Shown: positions 23,100-34,280, counted from the stretch's first letter. The stretch is DNA of 64,000 nucleotides from Chamaelirium japonicum (GCA_947650365.1 CANTAL010000021.1:1674001-1738000), one strand, 5' to 3'. Translations and numbers: made by a program. Notes: generated by a model from the sequence alone, not told the origin.

Positions 23100-23512
23100 C
23101 TTTCTGTCGTATTGCCACGGGCGGCCCAACAGAACGTGACAAATGCCACGTCATACCAAACGGCTTCCTTATACATTTTGCCAATGGTGTACTCGACTAG
23201 GCATCGCTCTTTAATAGAGACATCTGATCCTTTATTAAACCAAGATAAATTATATGGCTTGACTAGCTTCTCCATCTTGAGTCCTAACTTGTCAACCATA
23301 ATCTGGGCGACTAAGTTTTTGGTACTACCACTGTCTATGATGAGGACACAATGTCTCCCTTTTGATGTACAAGTGGGGTGGAAGATATTCCTTCTAAGCC
23401 ACCAATCTGGTTTAGGGGCTTTAGGTGTTGACAAAACACGATGCATGACTAGTGCATGCGTTTCCTCGTCAGCTTTAGCAACGACATCTTGTGTTTCATC
23501 ATACATACTCCT
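23100..23512 (-). pseudogene. Aspartic protease fragment, copy 2
   Basis: Open on the minus strand with the active-site DSG at 23327-23335 (LIIDSGST) and the upstream WWLRRNIFHPTCTS block. Unlike copy 1 it has Arg (CGA) where copy 1 has TGA. It then reads through the same deletion after WYDV into an out-of-frame extension, so the linker block GRPWQYDR lies in another frame (22896-23129). The shared lesion shows that both copies derive from one already defective element. Confidence 0.8.
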
Positions 23513-24035
23513 GATAGTCAGTATCTCTAGGACCATCATCATGCTCTTCTTCAGCTATATTGTTTAGGGTTTCCTCAGTCGGCTCTTCACTTTCTGTCAG
23601 ATGAGTCTGATGTCTCCTTTTTGGGCATTGAGCAATGAGATGTCCTACTTCTCCACACTCGAAGCATTTGTAAGTTGCTTTGGGTGGTCGACTCCCTATC
23701 ATACCTCGCTCACGACTTGGTTGTTCAACTCGACCCAGGGGTTGATTGGTTCTTGCTGGAGTTATAGTCGGAGTGGGAACAGGTGGGGTGACTCTGGTAG
23801 GAGGCGCTCCTCTTCTAGTTGAATGGGCACATAGGGGTACTCTAGGAGCAACTTCTCTCCTAAAGGCCCGTTGTTGAATCTTTTCGGCCTTGAGAGCTTG
23901 CCTAGATGCTTCCATCACAGTGAGGATGGTTTGCATTGTTAAAGCATCCTGAATTTGATAGCGTAATCCCAAGACGTAGCGTGCAGCCTTCTGTTTTTTG
24001 TCTTTCAGGATGGTGTTTCAAATGGTCAAGATGTC
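23499..24035 (-). pseudogene. gag capsid C-terminus and nucleocapsid, copy 2
   Basis: The minus-strand frame from about 24015 shows a helical capsid end (ALTMQTILTVMEASRQALKA), a basic, proline-rich hinge with several TP and PP pairs, and the CX2CX4HX4C knuckle at 23625-23666 (CFECGEVGHLIAQC). It ends after DYQEYV with TGA TGA, at the same place as copy 1. An in-frame stop lies near 24020 (ACCATTTGA on the minus strand), so the fragment is broken at both ends. It is the longest gag sequence in the window. Confidence 0.8.
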
Positions 24036-24661
24036 ATAAGAGAGAGAAGAAGAAAGAAGAGAATGGGGAGATAAAAGAAGAGAGAAGTCCTGCTCCGGTC
24101 CATTGGCCACGGGTATAGGTGTGAAGTAACAAGGAATCTAAATTCCGAAACTCCACTTCTCAATATTAATACGACCCTAAGTAGGGTGGGGCAAGTTTGG
24201 CGGCTCTCTCTTTCTCCCATCTCACAGCATGTTATTAGCACGAACATGTCGAGCCCAGCCAACCAGTCGTAAGAAAATGAAGAGAGAAACGAAGATAGAA
24301 GTGGAGTTTTGGAATTTAGATTCCTTCTTACTTCACATCTATACTCGTGGCAAATGGACTAGAGCAGGACTTCTTCTCTAAGAAATCTATGGGAAACCCT
24401 AATCCATGGGAGAAGAGAGAAGAGAATGGAGAGATTTAATTGTATTATTGAGAATTAGAGTTTTCGAATTTAGATTTCTTCTTACTTCACACCTATACCC
24501 ATGGCGAATGGATTGGAGCAAGACTTCTTCTCTCTCCTCTCTTGGTTTATATCTTTATTCTCTTCTTTCTTCTTCTCTCTCTTCTGTCTTCGTTTTTCTC
24601 TCCGTTTTCTTGTGACTGGTCGGCTGGGCTCGATATGTTCATGCTGATAACGTGTTGTGAG
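24036..24661. repeat. Plus unit, inverted minus units
   Basis: Plus body and tail from the gypsy edge, leader near 24170 and primer box near 24236. An inverted joint near 24300 opens a minus tail that is cut near 24380 and joined to a minus extended promoter end (GGGAAACCCTAATCCATGGG near 24391). A second minus unit has its primer box near 24642 and leads into an A+T module. Confidence 0.7.
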
Positions 24662-24788
24662 ATAGAAGATTGCTTATTTATTTTATTTATTTGAGATAAT
24701 ATTTTTTTAAATATTATAAAGTACATAGTTTCTTTAAATATTCAAATAGTATTATCTTAATGTTATTATTTAAATATTTAATTATGAA
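24662..24788. repeat. Shortened A+T module
   Basis: Begins like 17570-17745 (GATTGCTTATTTATTTTATT) and shares the internal AATAGTATTATCTTAATG, but exits after about 125 bp into the island end leading to an extended U3. It bridges a minus unit to a plus promoter. Confidence 0.6.
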
Positions 24789-24966
24789 ATATTATAATTG
24801 TTATGAAATTATTCGATCGGATGGCTGTCCACTGTCAGATCCCTCCCATGGATTAGGGTTTCCCATATATTGCATAAGCCCTAAGTAAGGTCACCCTATA
24901 AATAATATACGACCCATTTAGGGGGGGGTACGTTTGACATCTCTCTCTTTTTCCCATTGCACAACA
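24789..24966 (+). promoter_or_regulatory. Best-preserved LTR-like promoter and leader (reference copy)
   Basis: In order: extended U3 (ATTCGATCGGATGGCTGTCC), telo-box TTAGGGTTT at 24853-24861, a slightly damaged GGCCCTAAG-type palindrome, TATAAATA at 24897-24904, a leader with the G-rich stretch TTTAGGGGGGGG, and the end CACAACA (to 24966) directly before the primer box. TATA to the CA end is about 70 bp, so R plus U5 would be only about 40 bp if transcription starts about 30 bp after TATA. The 5' border of the putative LTR could not be fixed. Confidence 0.55.
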
Positions 24967-24980
24967 CGTTATCAGCACGA
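24967..24980 (+). promoter_or_regulatory. Primer-binding-site-like box, reference copy
   Basis: Perfect CGTTATCAGCACGA starting immediately after the CAACA end. Other perfect plus copies are at 25450-25463, 26074-26087, 33722-33735 and 43656-43669; perfect minus copies are at 30797-30810, 38887-38900 and 40557-40570. The match to the tRNA-Ile anticodon arm is from recalled tRNA sequence; use as a primer site is inferred from its position. Confidence 0.6.
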
Positions 24981-25689
24981 ACATGTCGAGCCCAGCCGAC
25001 CAGTCATAAGAAAACGGAGAGAGAAACGAAGATAGAAGAGACAAAAGAAGGGAAAAGAGAATAGAGAGATAAACAAAGAGAGAAGAGAGAAGATGTCTTA
25101 CTCCAGTCTATTCGCCATGGGTATAGGTGTGAAGTATGAAGGAATCTAAATTCCAAAACGTCTCTTCCTAATATTTATACGACACTTTTAGGGTGGGGCA
25201 TGTTTGACGGCTCTTTCTTTCTCCCATCTCACAACACGTTATCAGCACGAATATGTTGAGCCCAGCAGGCCAGTCACAAGAAATTAGAAAGAGAAATAAA
25301 GACCGAAGAGAGAAGAGAACAGAGAGATAAAGAAAGAGAGAAGAAGTCTTGCTCCAGTTCATTGGCCACGGGTATAGGTGTGAAGTAAGAAGGAATCTAA
25401 TTATGGTGGGTCAAGTTTAACGGCTCTCTCTTTCTCCCATCTCACAACACGTTATCAGCACGAACATATCGAGCCCAGCCTACCAGTTACAAGAAAACAG
25501 AGAAAGAAACAAAGACAGAAGAGAGAGAGGAAGAGAGAAGAGAACGGAAAGACAAACAAAGAGAGAAGAGAGAGGAAGTCCTACACAAGTCCATTGGCTG
25601 CGGGTATAGGCGTGAAGTAAGAAAGATTCTAAACTCCAAAACTCCACTTCTCGATAATATAATTAAATCTCTCTATTCTCTTCTCTCTT
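24981..25689 (+). repeat. Plus-orientation repeat units
   Basis: Bodies follow primer boxes near 24967, 25236 and 25450. The first two units are about 270 bp apart. The third is joined by a deletion, GGAATCTAATTATGGTGGG near 25390, that removes tail and TATA; the same joint recurs near 53870. The block ends in a short pyrimidine linker before the U3 at 25690. Confidence 0.7.
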
Positions 25690-27540
25690 TTCCCATGGAT
25701 TAGGGTTTCCCATATATTGCTTAGGCCCTAAGCAAGCTTACCCTATAAATAATATACTACCCCTTTAGAGTAGGGCACATTTGACAGCTCTCTATTTTTC
25801 CAATCTCATAATACGTTATCATTATGAACATATCGAGCCCAACCGATCAGTCACAAGAAAATGAAGAGAGAAACGAAAACAGAACAGAGAGAAGATAACG
25901 GAGATATAAACGAAGAAAGAAGAGAGAAGAAGTCATGCTCCAGTCCATTGGCCACGGGTATAGGTGTGAAGTAAGAAGGACTCTAAATTCGAAAACTTCA
26001 CTTCTTAATATTTATACGATCCCTTTAGGGTGGGGTATATTTGACAGCTTTCTCTTTCTCCCATCTCACAACACGTTATCAGCACGAACATGTCAAGCTC
26101 AGCTGACCAATCACAAGAAAACGGAGAGAGAAACAAAGATTAAAGAGAAAAAAGAAGAAAGAAGAGAACGAAGAGATAAATAAAGAGAGAAGAGAGAAGA
26201 AGTCTTGCTCCAGTCCATTGGCCACGGGTATAGGTGTTAAGTAAGAAAGAATCTAAATTTCAAAACTCCACTTCTTAAAATTTATATGACCCCTTTATTA
26301 TAGGGCACGTTTGATGGCTGTCTCTTTCTCCTATCTCATAACACATTATCAGTACAAACATATCAAACCCAGCCGACTAGTCATACGAAAATGGAGAGAG
26401 AAACAAAGCAGAAGTGGAGTTTTGGAATTTATATTCCTTCTTACTTCACACCTATACCCGTGGCGAATGGACTGGAGCAGGACTTCTTCTCTCTTCTCTT
26501 TTTATTTATCTTTCTGTTCTCTTCTTTCGCCTTCTATCTCTTTTTTGGAGTTTTTAAATTTAGATTCCTTCTTACTTCACATCTATACCCGTGGTTAATG
26601 GACTGGAGCAGGACTTCTTCTTTTTTCTTTTTTCTATTATCTCTCCATTCTCTTCTTTCTTCTTCTCTCTCTTTTGTCTTCGTTTCTCTCTCTATTTTCT
26701 TGTGACTGGTCGGCTGGGTTCGATATGTTCGCATTGATAACGTATGGTAAAAAGAGAGAGCTGTCAAACGTACCCCACCCTAAAGGGATCATATATTATT
26801 TATAGGGTAAACTTGTGAAGTAAGAAGGAATCTAAATTATAAAACTCTGTAGAAGAGAGAGAAGAAGAGAGAAGAGAATGGAGAGATAAATGAAGAGGAA
26901 GAGAGAAGTCATGCTCTAGTCCATTCGCCATGGGTATAGGTATGAAGTAAGAAGAAATCTAAATTCCTAAACTCCACTTCTCAATAATATTATTAAAACT
27001 CTCCATTCTTATCTCTCTTCTCCTATGGATTAGGGTTTCCTATAGATTACTTAGGCCCTAAGTAAGCTTACCCTATAGATAATATATGACCCCTTTAGGG
27101 TGGGATACATTTGATGACTCTCTCATTCTCCTATCTCACAATACGTCATCAGCACGAACATATTGTGCCCAGCCGACCAGTCACAAGCAAACGAAGAGAG
27201 AAGCGAAGACTGAAGAGAGAGAAGAAGAGAGAAGAAAACGATGAAATAAAAGAAGAGAGAAGAAGTCCTACTCCAGTCCATTGGCCACGGGTATAGGTGT
27301 GAAGTAAGAAGGAATCTAAATCCCGAAACTCTACTTCTATCGTTGTTTCACTCTCTATTTTCTTGTGACTGGTCGGCTGGGCTCGACATGTTCAAGCTGA
27401 TAACATGTTATGAGAAGAGAGAAGAAGATAGAAGAGAACGGAGAGATAAACAAAGAGAGAAGAGAGAAGAAGTCATGCCCCAGACCATTCGCCACGGGTA
27501 CAGGTGTGAAGTAAGAAGGAATCTATATTCCAAAACTCCA
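25690..27540. repeat. Tandem higher-order unit, copy 1 (partner 28450-30260)
   Basis: Plus U3 and three short plus units (primer boxes near 25812, 26074 and 26341), an inverted joint near 26412, two minus bodies, a minus leader that switches to plus inside the palindrome region (GGGTAAACTTGTGAAGTAAG near 26813), a plus U3 at 27025-27090, and a minus fragment near 27345-27410. The second copy lies about 2.74 kb downstream with the same flips. Confidence 0.75.
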
Positions 27541-28400
27541 CTTCTCAATAGTATCATCTCAACGTTATTATGATTACCATACTAATATTACTATAATATT
27601 TTTAATTAAATTAATTATTTAATTAATTATTAAATTATTTAAAAAATTTAATAATATAAATAATTTAATAATTAACTTTTTAGTAAAATAAATAATTTAT
27701 TTAATTAAATTTATTATTCTATTTATTTATTTACTATTATATTATTAAATAAATAAATTATGAAATTATTTAAATTATTAAATAAATAAATAATATTTTA
27801 ATTATATAATTAATTTATTAATTCATTTTACTAGTTATTTATTTAATTATTATTTTATTTTTAAATAATTAAATAAATAGATAAATATTTAAATATAAAA
27901 AAATTATTTACTAAAGAATTATATTAAATAGATTATTTACTTAAACAAATAAATAATTTAATTATTAAATTATATTATTATTAAATAAAAAATAATTAAA
28001 ATATATTATAAAATATTAATTGAAATAATTAAAAAACTTAATATTTAATTAAGTAATAGAATAAAATAGTAATGCAATAACTATTTCCTTAATATTTAAA
28101 TAATTAGTTAATTATTTTAATATATAAATAATAAAATATTTTTTTAAATAACTTAATAAATTTTTTAAATAATTAAATAAATATTTATTTGTTTTAATAT
28201 TTATATAATATATAAATTATTTAAATAATTAATTATTTAATTATATAGATAGTTAAATATTTATTTAATTATTTATCTATTTAACTATTTAATTTATTAA
28301 ATAATAGGAAGTAAAGAAGGAAGATGAGGTATACCCGAATTTTTTGTTTTAAAAATAATATATATTTTTCTTTAAAAAACTTGAAAACATTACACTTGTT
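27541..28400 (+). repeat. Long A+T-rich island (plus orientation)
   Basis: Border ATAGTATCATCTCAACG at about 27548, TTATTATGATTACCATAC, then about 700 bp of A/T words, ending in GGAAGATGAGGTATACCCG and a U3-proximal T/A run. It separates the two copies of the 2.74 kb unit and belongs to the duplicated period. No gene or RNA gene recognised. Confidence 0.75.
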
Positions 28401-28449
28401 ATGTGATCGTTCAATTAGATGGTTGTCCACCGTCGGATTTCTCCCATGG

Positions 28450-30260
28450 TATAGGGTATCTTATAGATTGCTTAAGCCCTAAGTAAGTTTACCCTATAAA
28501 TAATATACGACCTTTTTAAGGTGTGACACGTTTGATGGCTCTCTCTTTCTCCCATCTCATAATACATTATCAGCACGAACATATCGAGCCCAGTCGACCA
28601 GGCACAAGAAAAGAGAGAGAAACGAAGACTGAAGAAAGAGAAGAAGGAAGAAAAGAATGGAGAGATAAAAGAAGTAAGAAGAGAGAAGAAGTCATGCTCT
28701 AGTCCATTCACCAGGGGTATAGGTATAAAGTAAGAAGGAATCTAAATTCTAAAACTCTACTTCTTAATATTTATACGACCCTATTAGGGTGGGGCATGTT
28801 TGACGGATTTTTCTTTCTCCTGTCTCATAACACGTTATCAGCATGAACATATTAAGCCCAGCCGACCAGTCACAAGAAAACGATGAAAGAAACAAAGACA
28901 GAAGAAGAGAGAAAAGAACAGAGAGATAAACGAACAGAAAAGAGAGAAAAAGTCTTATTCCAAAATATTGGCCACGAGTATAGGTGTAAAGTAAGAAAGA
29001 ATCTAAATTCCAAAACTCCACTTCTCAATATTTATACGAACCCTTCAATATGGGGAACATTTGACGGCTCTCTCTTTCTTCCATCTCACAATACATTATC
29101 AGTACGAATATATCAAGCCCAACCGACCAGATGTAAGAAAACAGAGAGAAAAACAAAGACAGAAGTAGAGTTTTGGAATTTAGATTCCTTCTTACCTCTG
29201 ACCTATACCCATGGCAAATAGACTGGAGCAAGACTTCTTCTCTCTTCTCTTTTTATTTATCTCTCTGTTCTCTTCTCTCTTCTTTCTCTTCTATGGAGTT
29301 TTTGAATTTAGATTCATTCTTACTTCACACCTATACCCATGGCCAATGGACTGGGGCAGGACATCTTCTCTCTTCTCTCTTTGTTTATCTCTTCGTTTAC
29401 TTCTCTCTTCTTCTCTCTCTTCTATATTCGTTTATCTTTCCATTTCTTATGACTGGTCGGCTAGGCTCGACATGGTCGGTTGGGCTTGACATATTCATGC
29501 TGATAACATATTATTTATAGGGTAAGCTTGTGAAGTAAGAAGGAATCTAAATTCTAAAACTCCACAGAAGAGAAAGAACAAGAGAGAAGAGAACGGTGAG
29601 ATAAATAAAGAGAGAAGAGAGAAGAACTCATGCTCTAGTCAATTCGCCATGAGTATAGGTATAAAGTAAGAAGGAATCTAAATTCTATAACTCCACTTCT
29701 CTATAATATTATTAAATTTCTCCATTCTCTTCTCTCTTCTCCTATGGATAAGGGTTTCACATAGATTGCTTTGGCCTTAAGTAAGCTTACCCTATAAATA
29801 ATATATGACCCCTTTAGGGTGGGGCATGTTTGATGGCTCTCTTTTTCTCCCTTCTCACAATATGTTATCAGTATGAATGTGTCGAGCCCGGCCGACCAGT
29901 CATAAGAAAACTGAGAAAGAAATAAAGATAGAAGAGAGAGAAGAAGTGAGAAAAGAACGAAAAGATATACAAAAAGAGGAGTGAAGAAGACCTACTCTAG
30001 TCCATTAATATGGGTACATCTGTGAAGTAAGAAGTTATCTAAATTCCAAAACTCCACTTTTGCCTTCATTTCTCCCTCTATTTTCTTATGACAGGTCGAC
30101 TGGGCTCGACATATTCATGCTGATAACGTGTTATGAGAAGAGAGAAGAAGAGAGATGATAACGAAGATATAAACGAAGATAGAAGAGAGAAGAAGTCATA
30201 TTCCAATCTATTCACTACAGGTATAGGTGTGAAATAAGAAGGAATCTAAATTCCAAATCT
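28450..30260. repeat. Tandem higher-order unit, copy 2 (partner 25690-27540)
   Basis: Repeats the module order of copy 1: U3 28440-28505, primer boxes near 28563, 28824 and 29098, inverted joint near 29165, two minus bodies, the rare palindrome switch GGGTAAGCTTGTGAAGTAAG near 29520, plus U3 29745-29810, and the minus fragment 30060-30130. Local differences include an added minus tail near 29470 (a doubled GGTTGGGCTTGAC) and a deletion near 30005. Confidence 0.75.
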
Positions 30261-32489
30261 TCACTTATATATTTGTTTCTCTCCGTTTTTTGTGACTGAT
30301 CGATTGGGTTCGACATGTTCGTGCTGATAATGTATTGTGATATGGGAGAAAGAGAGAGAGCCATCAAACATGTCCAATGGACTGGAGCAGGACTTCTTCT
30401 CTTTACCCTCTTTATTTATCTCTTTATTCTCTTCTCTCCTTTTCTCTCTTCTCTCTTTGTTTATCTTTCCATTCTTACCCTATAAATAATATACAACCCC
30501 TTTAGGGTGGGGCACATTTGACGGCTCTCTTTTTCTCCTATCTCACAATACGTTAACAATACGAGCATGTCAAGCCCAGCCGACCAGTCGTAAGAAAACA
30601 GAGAGAGAAACAAAAACAAAAGAGAGAAAAAGAGAGAAGAGAATAGAGAGATAAATTAAGAGAAAAGAAGTTCTGCTCCAATCCATAGTCTATGGATATA
30701 GGTGTGAAGTAAGAAGGAATCTATATTTGAAAACTTTAGTTCTACCTTCATTTCTCTCTCTGTTTTTTGGTGACCGGTCGGCTGGGCTCGACATGTTCGT
30801 GCTGATAACGTGTTGTGAGATGGGAGAAAGAAAGAGCCATCAAATGTGCCCCACCCTAAAAGGGTCGTAAATGATTTATAGTGTAAGCTTACTTAGGGCC
30901 TAAGCAATCTATAGGAAATCTAATCCATAGGAGAAGAAAAAAGAGAACGGAGAGATTTAATTACATTATTGAGAAGTGGCGTTTTAGAATTTAGATTCCT
31001 TCTTTATTCCCTTTTCTTTTATTTTATCTTCTCACAACAGGTTATCAGCATGAGCATGTTGATCCCAACGGACCAGTCATAAGAAAACAGAGAGAGAACT
31101 TCTTCTCTCCATTCTCTTCTTCGCTCTCTTCTGTGGAGTTTAAGAATTTAGATTCCTTCTTACTTTACACCTATACCCATGGCCAATGGACTGGAGCAGT
31201 ACTTCTTCTCTTTTTTCATTTCGTTTATCTTTCTATTCTCTTCTCTCTTCTTCGCTCTCTTTTGTCTTTATTTATCTCTTCGTTTTATTATGACTGGTCG
31301 GCTAGGCTCGACATGTTCATGCTGATAACGTGTTATAAGAAGAAAGAAGAAGAGAGAAGACAACAAAGAGATAAATAAAGAGAAAAGAGAGAAGAGAGAA
31401 GAAGTCCTTCTCCAATCTATTCACCACGGGTATAGGTGTGAAGTAAGAAGGAATCTAAATTCCAAAATTTCACTTCTTAATAATATAGTTAAATCTCTCT
31501 GTTCTTATCTCTCTTCTTCTCTCTCTACTATGGAGTTTTGAAATTTAGATTTCTTTTTACTTCACACCTATACCCATGGCGAATAGACTAGAGCAGGACT
31601 TTTTCTCTTTTCTCTCTTCTCTCTTTGTTTATCTCTCTGTTCTTTTCTCTCTTTCTCGCATCTCACAACACATTATTAGCACGAACATGTCGAGGCCAGC
31701 CGACCAGTCGTAAGAAAATTGTGAGATAAACAAAGTCAAAAGTGGAGTTTTGGAACTTAGATTCCTTCTTACTTCACACCTATACCCGTGGCGAATGGAC
31801 TAGAGCAGGAGAAAAGAGAACAAAGAGATAACAGAAGAAAGAAGAGAGAGAAGAAGAGAGAAGAGAACGAAGAGATAAACGAAGAGAGAAGAGAAAAGAA
31901 GTCCTGCTCCAGTCTATTCGGCACAGGTATATGCGTGAAGTAAGAAGGAATCTAAATTTCAAAACTCCACTTCTCTATAATATAATTAAATCTCTTTATT
32001 CTCTTCTTTCTTCACCCATAGATTATAAAAAAGGAATACTGGTTGGCTTTAATTAGTTATTAAATAATTAATTAGTTATTTTAATTTAATTATTTTACTT
32101 CATATCTATAACCTTGGCCAATGGACTGGAGCATGACTTTTTGTCTCTTCTCTCTTAGTTTATCTCTCCATTCTTTTCTCTCTTCTTCTCCCATCTCGCA
32201 ACATATTATCAGCAGTATAGGTATGAAGTAAGAAATAATCTAAATTCAAAAACTCTAATTCTCATAAATATAATTAAATCTCGTCGTTCTCTTCTCCTAT
32301 GGATTAAGGTTTCCCATAGATTGCTTAGGCCCTAATTAAGCTTACCCTATAAATAATTTACGACCACTTTTCGGTGGGGCACGTTTGACAGCTCTCTTTT
32401 TCTTCTATCTCACAATACATTATCAGCACAAATAGGTTGAGCCCAACCGACCAGTCAAAAAAAAATGGAGAGAGAAACGAAGACAAAAG
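30261..32489. repeat. Highly rearranged repeat block
   Basis: Short pieces alternate: minus 30260-30475 with an internal deletion (CATCAAACATGTCCAATGG near 30362), plus promoter and unit from 30475 (primer box near 30553), minus 30740-31010 with a perfect reverse primer box at 30797-30810, plus primer box near 31035, minus 31130-31330, plus 31335-31480, minus 31520-31635, plus primer box near 31670, minus 31740-31810, plus 31815-31990, an A+T linker 31990-32095 containing AGGAATACTGGTTGGC (not seen elsewhere), minus to 32190, and plus to 32489. Confidence 0.7.
30797..30810 (-). promoter_or_regulatory. Primer-site-like box, perfect minus copy
   Basis: TCGTGCTGATAACG on the plus strand, followed by TGTTGTGAGA, the mirror of the CAACA end. 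It reads like the tRNA-Ile anticodon arm itself, with G at wobble position 34. Confidence 0.6.
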
Positions 32490-34280
32490 TGGAGTTTTGA
32501 AATTTATATTCCTTCTTACTTCACACCTAAACCCGTGGCAAATAGACTCAAACATGACTTCTTCTTTCTTCTCTCTTTATTTCTCTCTATTATCTTCTCT
32601 CTTCTTCTCTCTCTTCTATCTTCGTTTCTCTCTATGTTTTCTTGTAACTGGTCGGCTGGGCTCGACAAGTTCGTGTTGATAACGTATTGTGAGAAGAGAG
32701 AAGGGAACGGAGAGATAAATGAATTATTTAATGGCTGTGCTCGATATATTCGTACTGATAACGTATTGTAAGATGGGAGAAAGAGAGAGCCGTCAAATGT
32801 GCCACAACCTAGAGGGGTCGTATATTATTTATAGGGTAGGTTTACTTAGGGCCTAAGCAATCTATGAGAAATCCTAATCCATGGAAGAAATCCGATAGTT
32901 GATAATGACATAGAGCATGACTTTTTCTCTCTTCTCTCTTTATTTATCTTTTTGTTCTCTTATCTCTTCTTCTCTCTTCTATGGAGTTTTGGAATTTAGA
33001 TTCCTTCTTACTTCACATCTATACCCGTGGCTAATGGACTGGAGTAGAACTTCTTCTCTTTTGTTTATCTCTCTGTTCTCTTCTCTCTTATTCTCTCTTT
33101 TTTGTCTTCGTTTCTCTTTCCGTTTTCTTGTGACTAGTTGGTTGGGCTTGACATGTTCGTGCTTATAACGTATTATGAGATGGAAGAAAGAGAGGGCCGT
33201 CAAATGTGCCCTACCCTAAATGGGTCAAATAAATATTAAAAACTAGAGTTTTGGAATTTAGATTCCTTCTTACTTCACACCTATACCCGTGATCAATACA
33301 ATGGAGCAGGTCTTCTCTCTTTATTTATCTCTCCGTTCTCTTCTCTCTTCTTCTCTCTCTTCTGTCTTATTTTCCCTCTCCATTTTTTTAGGAATAGTCA
33401 GTTGGGCTCAATATGTTCATGCTGATAACATATTGTGAGAAGAGAGAAGAAAATTGAGAGATAAACGAAGAGAGAAGAGAGAAATTCATGCTCCAATCTA
33501 TTCACCACGGATATAGGTATAAAGTAAAAAGGAATCTAAATTCCAAAACTCCATTTCTCAATAGTATAATTAAATCTCTCCGTTCTCTTCTTGATTACTT
33601 TTATGGATTAGTATTTCCTATAGATTGCTTAGGCCCTAAGTAAGCTTACCTTATAAATAATATACGACTCTTTTAGGGTGGGGCACATTTGATGGTTTTT
33701 TCTTTCTCCCATCTCACAACACGTTATCAGCACGAACATGTCAAGCCCAGTCGACCAGTCGCAAGAAAATGGAGAGAGAAACGAAGACAGAAGTGGAGTT
33801 TCGGAATTTAGATTCCTTCTAACTTCACACCTATACCCGTGACCAATGGACTGGAGCAAGATTTCTTCTCTCTTCTCTCTTCGTTTATCTCTTCGTTCTC
33901 TTCTCTCTTCTCCCATGGATTAGGATTTCTCATAGATTGTTTAGGCTCTAAGTAAGCTTACCCTATAAATAATATACGACCCCTTTAGGGTGGGGCACGT
34001 TTGACGGCTCTCTCTTTCTCATATCTTATAACATATTATCAACACGAACATATCGAGGCCGACCAGTCGCAAGAAAAGGAAGAGAGAAACAAAGACAAAA
34101 GTAGAGTTTTGGAATTTAGATTCCTTCTTACTTCTTACCTATACCCGTGGATAATGGGCTGGAGTAGGACTCCTTCTCTTTTCTCTCTTTATTTATCTCT
34201 CTATTCTCTTCTATCTTCTTCTCTCCTTTTTGTGGAGTTTTGAAATTTAGATTCCTTCTTACTTCACACCTATACCCGTG

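Larger units (their letters stand above)
22896..24035 (-). mobile_element. Ty3/gypsy retrotransposon fragment, copy 2 (inverted)
   Basis: On the minus strand this copy runs from C-terminal gag (24035) through the zinc knuckle and protease to the start of the pol linker (22896), facing copy 1 head to head. The homologous parts are about 21555-22345 and 22896-23690. It retains about 350 bp more gag than copy 1 but no RT. Its outer edge at about 24035 abuts the purine tract of a plus repeat unit. LTRs and a target-site duplication are not visible. Confidence 0.85.

Noticed and set aside
24853..24861. Interstitial telomere array
   Set aside because: TTAGGGTTT occurs once per promoter and is never in tandem; it is a telo-box-like site, not telomere DNA.
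24967..24980. A tRNA-Ile gene or pseudogene
   Set aside because: Only 14 bases of the anticodon arm match; D-arm, T-arm and acceptor sequences are absent next to it in every copy inspected.
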